Positions 25,352-35,551 of a DNA stretch of 38,186 nt are shown here, piece by piece. A model generated the notes under the pieces. The model was not told the DNA's origin and searched no databases. It saw only the letters and a program-made list of their open reading frames with translations. Made by a program: the position numbers and the translations under genes. The stretch is from Tieghemiomyces parasiticus (lineage: Eukaryota > Kickxellomycota > Dimargaritomycetes > Dimargaritales > Dimargaritaceae). The first letter of the stretch is position 1; each line of letters starts with the position of its first letter. The stretch lies in contig JANBPT010000401.1 of the NCBI GenBank assembly GCA_027575765.1, forward strand, positions 1 through 38,186. The letters run 5' to 3'.

Positions 25352-25765
25352 ATGGCCAGTCCCTCACAGCTGCGGAGCGCCCTGAGTAGTGAGGAGCAGG
25401 AGGTGCTCCTGGAACTCCGAAGCATTGCCAGCACCATCGAACGGGTGTAAGTAGATGAGCCCGCGGGCGATCGCCACCAGCTCCGTCCGCATGTCCTGGC
25501 AAAAACAACCCCATTGACGGCATGACGTGCATTTCTTCCACGAGACACTACCCCGCTGCAGGCATTAACTCATGACCCTATCCGCCACTCTTCTCTCGCC
25601 AACAGAACGACCATCCTGGACTACGCCGTCCGGTTGACCTCCCCGGGCGGGGCGTTTTACGAGGCCCAGCGGCGAGCAGCCCACGCGCTTGACCGTGTCC
25701 ATGACCTGTGGGAGACCTCACAGCCAACGCCAGAGCTGAACTCAGAGGCAATGGAAACCGACTAA
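25352..25765 (+). CDS. Small helical protein, possibly DASH complex subunit Dad3
   Basis: Two exons, 25352-25446 and 25606-25765, join in phase to an 84-residue protein. The donor is GTAAGT and the acceptor AACAG; a nearer CAG at 25558-25560 would give an immediate stop. The protein has two likely amphipathic helices: LSSEEQEVLLELRSIASTI onward to about residue 42, a short break (TSPGG), and FYEAQRRAAHALDRVHDLW at about 48-66, then an acidic tail. The arrangement LSxxEQEVL-E, a Leu/Ile heptad, a small polar break and a second helix ending near L(V/W)xxS resembles fungal Dad3, a subunit of the DASH/Dam1 ring that couples kinetochores to microtubules; size also fits. The likeness is by eye and weak. 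Mediator subunit Med11 or another small coiled-coil protein is also possible. Gene reality is fairly sure, name is not. Confidence 0.6.
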
Positions 25766-26151
25766 CCTCCCCCGGCAGAAGGCGCCATTGGTGCGAACCA
25801 ACTCGCCGATCCAATGTTCTCTTTATATGTGTGGCAGCTTTAGTACTTGAATTGGCGCAGGCCAACCGATCGGCGGATTTTTGCACGATCTTAATTCCCC
25901 ACCCTGTTATCTACCTTGTTCGGCCTAGAAGCATTGCTTTAGATGTAATCCGTCCCGCTGTAATCATAGGCCGGATCAGGCGAGTGTGAAATAATATGTC
26001 TTCCATCCATACCACAGTGCAGCAGACGCCAGTGGCCTTTTTCGAGCCGAATGACGTTGTCGCAGACCTCGTAATTGTACATTATACTAGACCAACCTCT
26101 CTTTATATGATTAGGTTGTGATTTATTTTTTTTATTGGCAGCACTTTTTTT
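25766..26151. other. Intergenic between convergent small gene and KICS2-like gene
   Basis: No gene seen. On the minus strand, AATAAA occurs twice (TTTATT at 26122-26127 and 26131-26136 on the plus strand), 16 to 30 bases after the KICS2-like stop, in an A/T-rich stretch that likely ends that transcript. Confidence 0.5.
26122..26136 (-). terminator. Possible poly(A) signals of the KICS2-like gene
   Basis: Two AATAAA hexamers on the minus strand within 15 bases, starting 16 bases past the stop codon. They are closer to the stop than usual, so cleavage would give a very short 3' UTR. Confidence 0.4.
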
Positions 26152-28607
26152 TTACACACAGACCGCTTGCATCTGATCAAAGGCCCCCTTCAGCCGCAGG
26201 TCCTTAAGGATATGCCGCCACAGGTCATCGGCCGCGGTCTCGACCTGCGGTGTGATGTGGCCGCGGAACGTGGCTACAAGGAAGTTCTTGGCGACGCCGT
26301 CGATACTGGCGAACCAGTACGACTGGTCGTTGGCCACGTCATAGAGCGACTTGGGTTCCACTTCCAGGGTGTCCAGCTGGATGTGGATGAATTTGAGGGA
26401 TTCTATAATGAACCCCGGACTGGAATACTTGCTGTTCTGTAAAAAAAAATAAAGTGGGCGCGGTTGGGGATGTCAAAAGCAATGCAAAAAAATGATGGCA
26501 TAAAAACCATACGCGGTAAGTTTGGGCTCTATTTGGAAGAAAACGGTCTAGATGGGCCGCCTGGCAAAGGCGGAGTTAGTCTGACTTAGAACCTAGGTTT
26601 TAGACTTACCGATGGTAGGCAGTAGATGGTGGTGAGGGTATCTGTCTTGGATGCGTCCTCTCCGCCGTGCTTGATCTGGAAACCAAAGTCGTGGATATCG
26701 TCCGGGTCGTGGTTGTTGTTATAATGGTAGATGGCAATATTGCGTACGAAAGGCCGCTTGACGAAGTGGTGAAGGCTGGCGAAGGAGGGTGGTAGTGGGA
26801 TAGGAGGAGCAGTGCGTACTGAGCGAGAGGTTAGCCGTCCACTTTAAAAAGGGTATCGTCGCCGGATCTGGCCGTTGGGCAGAGATGGGGACTTCAGGTA
26901 GGCCACCCCTTACTTGTTCAGAAACTCCGTGTTGAGCTGGTTCCAATACTGCTTGAGTTTCCCCTGTGGGAGCTGGGCCTCCCGGTCGCGGATCTGCTTT
27001 TCAAAATAGATGGTAAGCTTCGTACATAACGCCTTGAAGAAGAAGGCTGCCCACTGCAGCAGCGGCGGGGAAGAGTAGTTGGTACGGCCCGGGTAGATGG
27101 ACTAGTTTGGAGAGGTAAGGTGGGAGAGGAGGTGAGGTAACTTTCAAGGGATGAGCGGGGGAACTCAGCGTGCTGCGACCTTGATTAGGTATAAACATAA
27201 TGGCCTCTACTGTACTTGTCTAGGTGTGCTTCTTACCTCTGAGAGGGAGTTCCAGAGCGTGGTCCAAGTGGACGTTTCGGCGGTTTCTTCAGGCTTGGCG
27301 TTCTAGTGGTGCACGGTGGCGATAGACGAGGCGACAGGCGTTGAAACAGGTTAGCATCCGGCCGAACGGCCGGTCGACCATGGATGAAGGCTCAACTTGG
27401 GCATGGGCGGCCGTTCTACATGACTTACATCCGTGGGTTGGGGCTGGGTGAGTTTGCGCCAGTGGTTAATGTCAGACTTGCACTGGTACATGAAGAAAGC
27501 GCTGCTGAAGTAGTCGTAGCGCCGAATCCGCTCATTCAGCTGCAACAAATGGAACAGCAACCGTTGCTCACACCTGATGAGTCGGGTACGATTGGAGGTT
27601 GAAGAGTGGGGACAAAGGGAGAGAGATAGAAGGATGCAGAGATATATGTAAAAATGGTATGATGTGAGCGACTAAAGATTGGGACCACACGGTGCTGGTA
27701 AGGTTATGCCCCATGATGGTGGTTGGACACCTCCGTCCGCAGTGAAAACTCAAACATACGGATACTTACAGGATCACCTCGGCGTACTTGCCCAACACGG
27801 GGTTATTGCAGAAAGGCTCGATCTTGTCGATGGACCGCTCGAGGGTCTCAACGCTAGCTTCGATATAGGAATTGTTGTGCTTGACACACAGCTCGATGAG
27901 AATCGAGATGGCGATAACGCGGATATTGGCAATTTCGACGATAAACGTGAGGATCTCGCACAGTAGTGGCGCAGAATCGACGCTGACTGCATCGCGCGGC
28001 GGATGATCCGAGGTCAAGTGTCGGAGCGGGGCCAGTTCGGAAAGGGCCCGCGCTCGTAGTGAGTTGGTTTCTTCTACTTGAGCCTGGGTAGGGGGTTACA
28101 AAGTTCGAGGATACGGTGCCATACTGATAGATATGTCAGTTACAAGATTGTGAAATCTACAAACCTCCCCCCTCACTCATGAACACACCACATATTGGGG
28201 ACGATAACCCTGCCCTGGACAGTGTTGTGGTAGACCTTAGCCTGTAGGCGTGTACAACGACTTACCCGGCCTGATGGTTTGCCGCTATCCGATTTAAATT
28301 TGAGAAAGTGTAGGTTCAGGTAATCGTTCTCTTCCATGGAGAAAGCCTCGATGATAGAGGCCATATTGCGGTGGGACTGTAGAAAAAGGAAAGGTGTCAA
28401 TGTTCAGCCCGCATTCGGTGGTGTCAGTCCAATGGGGCTTTAACCGTCTAGTGCTCCCCACGCGATACATGGCCAGTAATGGGCAATAGAATCCCTACTA
28501 CTTACCTTGGGCAGCTTGGATAACCGCCGCGTGATGTTCTTGAACCCTTGGTGGGACAGGGTGCTGAACACGTCTTGGTAGACCGCCGGGGGGCTGTTTA
28601 CCGACAT
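26152..28607 (-). CDS. KICS2 (C12orf66)-like protein, candidate KICSTOR subunit
   Basis: Eight exons on the minus strand: 28607-28506, 28376-28266, 28083-27770, 27573-27429, 27302-27237, 27101-26914, 26775-26610 and 26436-26152. All borders are GT/AG, phases agree and the product is 458 residues; human KICS2 is 445. Compared with the human protein from memory, three blocks align without gaps: residues 177-214 (LLFHLLQLN to INHW, as human VLCHLLKAQ to LQTW); SPPLLQW at 257-263 followed by KLTIYFEKQ, as human PPHLFLW then KFSFYFHEA; and residues 305-330 around FLNNLHHFVKRPFVRNIAIY, as human [20 protein letters not shown], leading to a shared LPS at 362-364. The tail (SLYDVANDQSYWF to LVATF) fits the last human beta-rich segment. 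In animals KICS2 with SZT2, KPTN and ITFG2 tethers GATOR1 to lysosomes to restrain TORC1 when nutrients fall. No membrane segment or signal peptide is seen. The role here is inferred. Confidence 0.75.
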
Positions 28608-30495
28608 GGTAAACGATTGGGTGGGTAAATGGACGAGCTGTAGGAGGGTGGCGGAGGTTTCGATAGGGTACAGCAGGGTAGAGGTTACCAAGGGAATACC
28701 GTCGTAGTGGAGTAATGGGAGTCTAGCGCGAGGGAGTGGGGGACAAGGTATTAGGTGACGGCGCGCATGTGGGGCCCTCATGCGTTTTATTTGGGGGGGG
28801 GAGAGGAGGGAGGGCGGAGTTCTGCGGGTAGCAGTGTACGCTGGTAGGGAGCAGAAATCTATTTTTTCACCCAGGGGCCATCACATCTAGGATACTGCCC
28901 TTTTAGAGCACACACGCGAGTAGACAATCGGTCAGGCCGAAGAGCTGAACAACATTTAACAATGGGCCTAAACGGTCGATTAATAGGCCTGTCGTTCGTG
29001 CGCAAGCATGCTAAATGATGTACTGGCCGGTTGAATTACTGACCGGGATACTCCTAACGTCGGCCCGCCGCTTGCTTACCAACAGCGAAGGCGCCTAGGG
29101 TGACTCAGCGACGGCCAAACCGCGCGGGTCACACCGACGAAGGCCTCAGCCTCAGTACCACCGTTCCAGACGAACAGGGATGTGGAGCTAGGCAGGCTAC
29201 GTTGGACGGGGATGTAAAAGCGCTTGACGAATATGCTGCCAGTGATAACGCAAGCTTTGTTTCCGGGCACTTACTCTTGCCCCTATGCCCGTCCCAGCCG
29301 TCACTGAGGCCTGCCAGCATCCTCAGACTGCCTCCCCCCCCCCGAGTACTGGGCGCTCACAGTCGCGCCCCAGATCCCAGGCCAGACGATAATGGGCTCG
29401 AGAAATAGAAGGGGACGGGGCCCTTCAGCCGTCTCCAGATCATTCCTCCTCCCCTTCGGCTGCCGGTCGTTGGTCGCACGCCAGGATCACCCCGCTCGCC
29501 CTCGCGGCGGCGCATCCTCCGTCGCTTGTTGGTCTCTAAAAACAGCCCCGTAGTCCCTTCGAGCTAAACCGATGAACAGAGTGACGAGCAGCTGCCAAGG
29601 ATCTCCACGCCTTTCTCGGCAAGGGTCTGGCCTCAGCTACCCCCATCGTTGTGGCTCGCAATAGTCCACCTCGCTGTGGTGGCCGGGGGCGATTTGCTAG
29701 ACTGGAAAGCCACAGAGGTACGGATGAAAGAGAAGATGTCCTTCCACACGCACGTCTTACCCTCTCTCCTGCTTAGGCGCGGCCCGAGGCGTAATGTTGT
29801 AGTAGTATGCGGCCGGGGTACGGGATAGACTAGGCAAGGGAGGGGCTCCTCTCTCCCTACGTTGGGCCGGCATGTGTGGGGTGCCTGTCCCTAAGTTTAT
29901 GGGCGTCCATGTTGCGGCCTAGTAGTAGTGCGCCACCTCATCGCACTCCTACCGCCCTCTCGTCCAATCACCTTGTCTCTATTGACCGCCGCCCGCCAGC
30001 CCTGCGCCCTATCAGGACTGCTTGACGAACCCGTACTCCAGTTTTGGCGTGTATGCGCCACCGCTGCCCTGTATATATATATATGATGACCCGAGCCGCT
30101 CTGGACCTCAGCGACCCCATATCCATCCTTTCCTCGTTGTAATTTATGAGTACCTTTCCTCGGATCACCTTCGCAAGTCTTTCGCCCCGTGCCTCTACCC
30201 TGCGGCTTTCAATTGACCGCCTTTCTCCACTTATTACACTCACCTCGCCGTCGGCTTTGCTCAACCCCACCCTCCAGGCCCCATCACCTACTTACGCACG
30301 CCCTCGCGGTCCGTCGCCTTTGCCGTCCGTACCACCACTTTTTCTAGTGCCACTATATTAATTGACCCCATTCCCTTCTTCCTGCACCCCCATCTGTGCC
30401 CCCCTCCCTTCGTTCACCATCGACCTCTTACCAGTTATACCTCCTTTATCCTCTCTCGAAAATACCTCCCCAGTCTATTCGCAACTGCATCCCAC
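28608..30495. other. Divergent intergenic region between KICS2-like gene and UBC6/UBE2J gene
   Basis: No supported gene in 1.9 kb. It holds nine G at 28793-28801, ten C at 29334-29343 and a (TA) run at 30072-30084. From about 30140 to 30490 the plus strand is strongly pyrimidine-rich, as expected for the leader of the next gene. The open frame 29100-29408 has no recognisable motif. Confidence 0.4.
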
Positions 30496-31425
30496 ATGGC
30501 CTCGTCCACCACCGCCGCCAGCACGCCGTCTGTGAAGCGCCTTATGAAGGAATGGCGCACCCTCCAGCGCGAAAACTCACCGCACTATGAAGCCGCCCCT
30601 CTCGAGGACAACCTCTTTGAATGGCATTTCACGCTGCGCGGACAAGCCGGTACCGATTTCGAAGGCGGAAAATACCACGGGCGCATCCAGCTGCCAGTGG
30701 AGTACCCGTTCAAACCACCTAGTGTCATCTTTTTGACGCCGAATGGCCGGTTCCAGCTGCACAAAAAGATTTGCCTGTCCATGACCCAGTACCACCCGGA
30801 AGATTGGCAGCCCGCCTGGGATATCCGGTGTATCCTCCTGGCCCTCATTTCGTTCATGCCCAGCGAGGTGTCCAACAGTGTCGGCGACATTAATTACTCG
30901 TCGGAACAGCGTAAGCAATTGGCTCTCCGCTCGCAAAAATGGACGTGCGAGTCGTGCGGAAAGTGTATGGCCGAGGTGCTCCGTGCCGTGCCCGACGCCG
31001 CCCTCGCGGCCGATGCAGCGACCGATGGGGCCGTCTTGCCGCTCTTCTCCCTCCAGTATAACCAGGACACCGCGTCCACACCGCCCTCAAGCAGCAAAGG
31101 AATTCCTGCCAAGGAAACGTCGAAAGTTGGTCTCGCTTCCGAGGCAGTCGCTAGTCCCATTACGACTCCGAACTTGTCGCCGGCGCTGGCCGAGACTGAA
31201 GTATCCTCCCCACCCGTAGCCCCGACCAATGCCTCTCTGGTTACGAATCCCCCCTCACCCACCACGGCCACCAGTGCCTCTACAGCCGCACGGGTGGGAC
31301 ATCGCCCAGTATCGCTTCGTCCTGAAGTGCGCATGTTCGGTTTGAACAGCAAGCAGTGGGACACGGGTATCGCTGTCTTCATGGCTCTGCTTGTCTCCCT
31401 GCTGTGCCACAAATTTGTCTTCTAG
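30496..31425 (+). CDS. UBE2J1/UBC6-type tail-anchored ubiquitin-conjugating enzyme (ER-associated degradation)
   Basis: A single-exon E2 enzyme of 309 residues. It takes ubiquitin from E1 and passes it to ER-membrane substrates with ERAD ligases. The UBC fold spans about 10-160: SVKRLMKEW, PLEDNLFEWHFTLRG, YHGRIQLPVEYPFKPPS, then TPNGRF, the UBC6-family replacement for the usual HPN motif, and the catalytic cysteine Cys93 in KKICLS. PLEDNLFEWHFT and WQPAWDIR are close to animal UBE2J1. A Pro/Ser/Thr-rich linker of about 115 residues follows, and the C terminus has one hydrophobic segment at about 289-309 (TGIAVFMALLVSLLCHKFVF), a tail anchor with almost nothing after it. CESCGKC at about 152-158 retains the cysteine pair seen in UBE2J1. 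The length matches UBE2J1 (about 318) better than yeast Ubc6 (250). The ATG is the first in frame. Very sure of class. Confidence 0.94.
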   Translation: MASSTTAASTPSVKRLMKEWRTLQRENSPHYEAAPLEDNLFEWHFTLRGQAGTDFEGGKYHGRIQLPVEYPFKPPSVIFLTPNGRFQLHKKICLSMTQYHPEDWQPAWDIRCILLALISFMPSEVSNSVGDINYSSEQRKQLALRSQKWTCESCGKCMAEVLRAVPDAALAADAATDGAVLPLFSLQYNQDTASTPPSSSKGIPAKETSKVGLASEAVASPITTPNLSPALAETEVSSPPVAPTNASLVTNPPSPTTATSASTAARVGHRPVSLRPEVRMFGLNSKQWDTGIAVFMALLVSLLCHKFVF

Positions 31426-34080
31426 ATATGTATGTGTACACTGGACGTCCATTTTCCGTTGTTTTTTTTTTGTAAATTATCGACTGTCTTCCTTATTCCT
31501 ATGCCTTTTCCGTTACTTCCTTGGCAGAGTCTCCTAGCCTTTACTTCGATTTCAATGTACTTTTACTATATTTTTCATCGCCAATGTCTTATTTACTTAC
31601 CAGCCTGGTGGCGTACCACCGACCACCCCCGTCTTTGTAAAATAATAAAAACAAACATGCTATGTATTGACTCTGCTCAACATTAAAGGGCAATACCGGT
31701 AATGCAGATTGTGAGGATCTAACGAAACTATATAACCCATGTACGCTTAAGGAGGGGGTATCGGATTTGGTGAGCCGTCGAGCACGGCTCCCTTTAAAGT
31801 CACTATATTCCTTGCAGTGTAGGCTGCATGTATATCTCACCACCATCCAAATCGAAAGCCCGTGCCTCCCAGCCCATTCCAAGTATGCAAAGGCGAGGGC
31901 GACGTAGTTAGGGCGCCGGAGGATGGCAAGATAGTAGCGGTGACGGGGAAAACAAACATTCGACATAACGGTGCAGTGGGGGGGGGGTTGCTACGAATAC
32001 CGGACAGTACGGGTGTGTAAGTGGCAGACAGGGGAGAAACCCACGAAGGACCGGGGTCATTAGACTGGTATAGCCGGGTCTCCTTGGTGCAAGTCGTATG
32101 GTGTGGCACTAATAGGGGCAGCTAATGGCATAGCTGTGGCGGCATGGAACTATACGCGTGTATTAATAGAGAGAGGCGTAATTACAACCGTACGAGGCGA
32201 TAGAAGGCGTGATAACGACGTAGACGGAGAGAGTAGTTTATGGGTACTGCAATTAGGAGGATAGTATTCCTAGGGCCACAGGATTAAGGCCATGTACTCT
32301 GAAATAATCCCCCCCGCGCCATACTGTGATGTCCTTCACCGACGACCTGGTGCCATATGTGCGTGACTATCCCGCTTTCGTACCGAAGACGACCGTAAGG
32401 TAAACGCTCATTAGATTACACCAGCGAACTGGACAGTGGCAGAATTGACGAGAGTAATGGAACCAGAGCCGCGATTGATTGTTGTGTAGCCAGTATGGAT
32501 ACATCGTACCTCCCCTGGTCACCGTCCACGTGTAGGTCAATTTTCGAAGCTTGTATTTCTACAGCAGTCTCATGGTTTTCTTCTATTAACCTTCCTGTAA
32601 CGGAGAGTGCAACCCAAATGGGGAACTTAAGTGTAAATAATAAATAAATCAACCGGTGATAAGTAGGGAGTCAGGGTGATTGGTATTACCATACATAGAA
32701 GTAAGGTAGCGATGGCTTTGTTGTTGGATGTTCTTTTTAAGGCTTTTATAACCGGATCGGTTCGTGTGGAGAGTGTAGGGAATAAATTTTGACTCCTGTA
32801 AAGGTCGAGCCTCATGGGGCTATGCAAGCAGATCAGGAGCCGGTGGGAAGGTTCTGTAAGCTACTTTGACAATAGATGATAAAGGGTAGAGGGTTGGTTT
32901 GGTGATAGCGAGGGTAGAGCCGGGCCCCTGGTTGGCGCCACATTGGTTGAGCGGACTTTGTCATCAATAACGGCTCGAGGTGTGAGTAATGACTGGTGGC
33001 TGCCGCGGTTTGCACCTTGGCTACTACACCTTTGCTGGTGGTGAGTCGTTAGGCTCGGCGTGTGGGGGTGGGGGTAGTTTCGGCCCGTCACCCAACTCTA
33101 CAACTTTTCGAATAGAAGCAGGTTATCTAACGGGGTTTTGGTAAATAGGAGCTTAAGGGTCGGGGGTTCATATCAATTGGCCGGCCTAGCCACGATAAAT
33201 GTGCGGTACACCGAGAGAGAATCTAGGGAATACCGGGACAAAACCGGAGTCATCTCACTGCACCACCTTTCGCGAACACGACCGTGGCCTGGACTCTTTA
33301 CCTGATGACCGACTACTACGCCGGATCTGGGCATCCCCAGCCACGCGACCCCGCACCCAAAGCGTCTGAACGGAATCATTGGTCTGTATATATGCCGTTC
33401 GCTTGTTTAATCGACGCGGTTTACCGCTAATGGTGTTAAGTCAGAACATGAAACCGCATCCTTAAGCAAATCCGATATATCACGCTTAAATCCCCCCGAT
33501 TCCAATCATGACGACCTAGAGTGAACCATCAGCAACTGGCCAGAGTCTGCTACATTTATTCCACCCCAACATGCGACTTCTACTACACAGGGCTCTGTAA
33601 GTACTTGGCTACACTAAATGTCGATCGTCCTTAGCCCTACTGGCCACTGGTGCCACCCGCTAAACAGAGAATGCAAATGAAGCCCCTAGTGGCCTTACTG
33701 AAGCCTTAACAATGTACAAGCCAGGACCAGACTTCGATCCCCGGCAATAGTACGGCGAGAGTTGGCCAGGAACCAACTACGGTTCGCCAAACCCTGGTAA
33801 ATCAAAACGCATATGGTACCAGTCCAGTGAAATAGATACCTACTTTATGGTATGGTTGGGGGGAGGCTGACGGGGTAACCCACAGTGATGGCCCCTACTC
33901 TAAGGGTGCGTGTACGAGGGCAAATAAAACCCCATTTGTCCGTGCCAACTGGGAAACGTTATATTCAGGGGCTGGTATATCTCAAAGCGGATATCATAAA
34001 TCAAAACATTGAGATAACTGCGGTGAATTGATAGCTCGATCCGTCGCTGGAGTTGACGACGATAGAGACAGAGCGCAGGA
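31426..34080. other. Long intergenic region after the UBC6/UBE2J gene
   Basis: No gene I can support in about 2.7 kb. AATAAA at 31644-31649, 219 bases past the stop, is a candidate poly(A) signal for the upstream gene. Ten G occur at 31978-31987. Open frames on the minus strand at 31837-32109 and 32416-32652 are short, lack family motifs and lack the GC-rich third positions of real genes here. Confidence 0.4.
31644..31649 (+). terminator. Possible poly(A) signal of the UBC6/UBE2J gene
   Basis: AATAAA in an A/T-rich stretch on the coding strand, 219 bases after the stop. Candidate only. Confidence 0.4.
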
Positions 34081-34443
34081 CTAAACCTGATAATCATCAA
34101 ATACGTCGCCAGAGCCGACCAGGCGGGGCCAGGCAAACAATCTGGCACCGAAGCGATTTCCGGCGTGGGAGGTATGGTTGTCGGTCTGGGATGTTCCATG
34201 CTCGGTGGTAGTAGCCAACGGGGACGAGGTGATGGCGCTGTGGGCATTGTCGGATAAGCCAGACGCGGGAAGCTGGGAGGTCGCGACGCGCTTGGCCTGG
34301 CGGGCACGCACCAGCTCGCGGTGCTGGAGGGAGGCACTCATACGTACAGCGTCCATAGTGGATGAACTAGTGGCCTTGGATGCGGATAGGGAGGTGATGG
34401 GGGGCAATAGTGTTCTTTTACCGAGAGAAGACACCCGGGCCGA
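34081..34443 (-). CDS. Tentative last exon of an unrecognised minus-strand gene
   Basis: On the minus strand, a well-formed acceptor (pyrimidine-rich, CTTTAG) ends at 34444 and is followed by 120 open codons to a TAG at 34081-34083. Third codon positions are rich in C and G like the confirmed genes. The translation is Ser/Thr/Ala-rich with one basic stretch (LQHRELVRARQAKRV) and no family motif I recognise. The open frame has no ATG at its left edge; the first internal ATG is at MDAVRMS. An upstream exon would be needed for a full gene; frames between 34500 and 35050 (for example around HPEEGDRCTVVYYATRC or GVLICNDSAGDF) are candidates but I could not join them convincingly. Confidence 0.3.
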   Translation of the reverse strand, partial: SARVSSLGKRTLLPPITSLSASKATSSSTMDAVRMSASLQHRELVRARQAKRVATSQLPASGLSDNAHSAITSSPLATTTEHGTSQTDNHTSHAGNRFGARLFAWPRLVGSGDVFDDYQV

Positions 34444-35274
34444 CTAAAGATATACGGGAGACGTAAGTACGGACAGGTCGGATGCGGACTGTCACAGGTC
34501 AATAGGGATTATAGGGTAACGGAGTGCGTGGCAAGTCGGGCAGGATTGCACTACGGAAGGTTCGGAAGCCGGAGTCAAAATGGCACCTTGACACATGCGT
34601 GGCTACATCACAGTGGAGATCAAGAGGGGTAGAGCCAGGGAAGGAGGGCGTGTCGATGGCATTAGAACAGTCAGGCAAGGCTGTTGGAGTATTAAACAAA
34701 CGGATATGCTCAATGTCAAGTGAAGACGGTTCAAATATAGGCCAGCCCCTAAGGGTACACCGCGTGGCGTAATAGACCACAGTGCAGCGGTCACCTTCCT
34801 CGGGATGAAGCCCGGGGCAAAGTGAAATGTACCATGGGTGCCGAGTCTCAGATCTTCTTCGCCCTGGCTGCTGGACCCCCCTCCCTCCTGCTAGCCCTGA
34901 CAAGGTGGATACGATGAAAATCGCCCGCAGAGTCATTGCATATCAACACACCGTTGGTATGCTTATCCGTATCAGACATCTCCTGTCTGTCCACTGAATC
35001 CCTGAAATACGCCGGGTGCTTACCTGATCCGAGCGAAGACGCCAAGTCGGGGGAGGGGCTATGCGGCCGAGGTTTTCGTGAATAGCCCTGATGGGGTCGG
35101 GTGGCGTGCTAGACTGAAAAAGATTGGTCGCTGGGCAGCAGATACGAGCCAGCGCGGCAAGGACAGGCAGGCGGGACGGCTTGCAACGAGAGGACAGGGG
35201 CCGATACGTGGACAAAAGTAAGGCGGAGGACAGGTAGCGGAGGGGAGTTCGAACATCAAAGACGTGGAGCGGGA
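34444..35274. other. Region with possible upstream exons, unresolved
   Basis: Minus-strand frames are open at 34499-34936 and 34848-35045 and again at 35059-35259. Some have coding-like composition, and GTAAGC at about 35024 on the minus strand could be a donor. I could not build one consistent spliced model, and nothing in them resembles a known family. Confidence 0.25.
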
Positions 35275-35551
35275 TTAATCCACGTCGCGACCGATGTGCT
35301 TGGAAGAGTGGCCAAAGTAGTAAAAGGCCATAGTCAGCAGGGTGCGGGGTGGAACGGCGCGGCGTACGAGGCCTTTGGTACTGCTGGAGCGTTCCGTTGA
35401 CGTGGTGTCGGGTGGGGTGGAAGGGCGGGGACGTACGACCGGCTTTCGAGGCAAGTTGGGCAGCGCGGGTCGGCAGAGGAGAGGTGAATCGGCCAGCGTT
35501 GGCCTTGCGTAACGACCGGGAATGGGCGGGGCTGGGATTGATCGGTAGAGG
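35275..35551 (-). CDS. Tentative last exon of a small unrecognised minus-strand gene
   Basis: The minus strand carries a clean acceptor (CTATCTTTAG) ending at 35552 and then about 92 codons to TAA at 35275-35277. Codon third positions favour C and G. The product is Pro/Arg/Ser/Thr-rich and ends in a short hydrophobic segment followed by polar residues (RTLLTMAFYYFGHSSKHIG). The open frame continues left of the acceptor without a clear start, so the 5' part is unknown. The basic composition followed by one hydrophobic patch could suit a small mitochondrial protein, but that is a guess. Confidence 0.3.

Noticed and set aside
25447..25560. Alternative acceptor (CTGCAG ending at 25560) in the small two-exon gene
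   Set aside because: It gives a stop codon two codons after the junction.
26776..26818. Alternative acceptor (CTCAG, exon starting at 26818) for KICS2-like exon 7
   Set aside because: It puts the exon out of frame with exon 6; the acceptor ending at 26776 keeps frame and restores a continuous match to KICS2.
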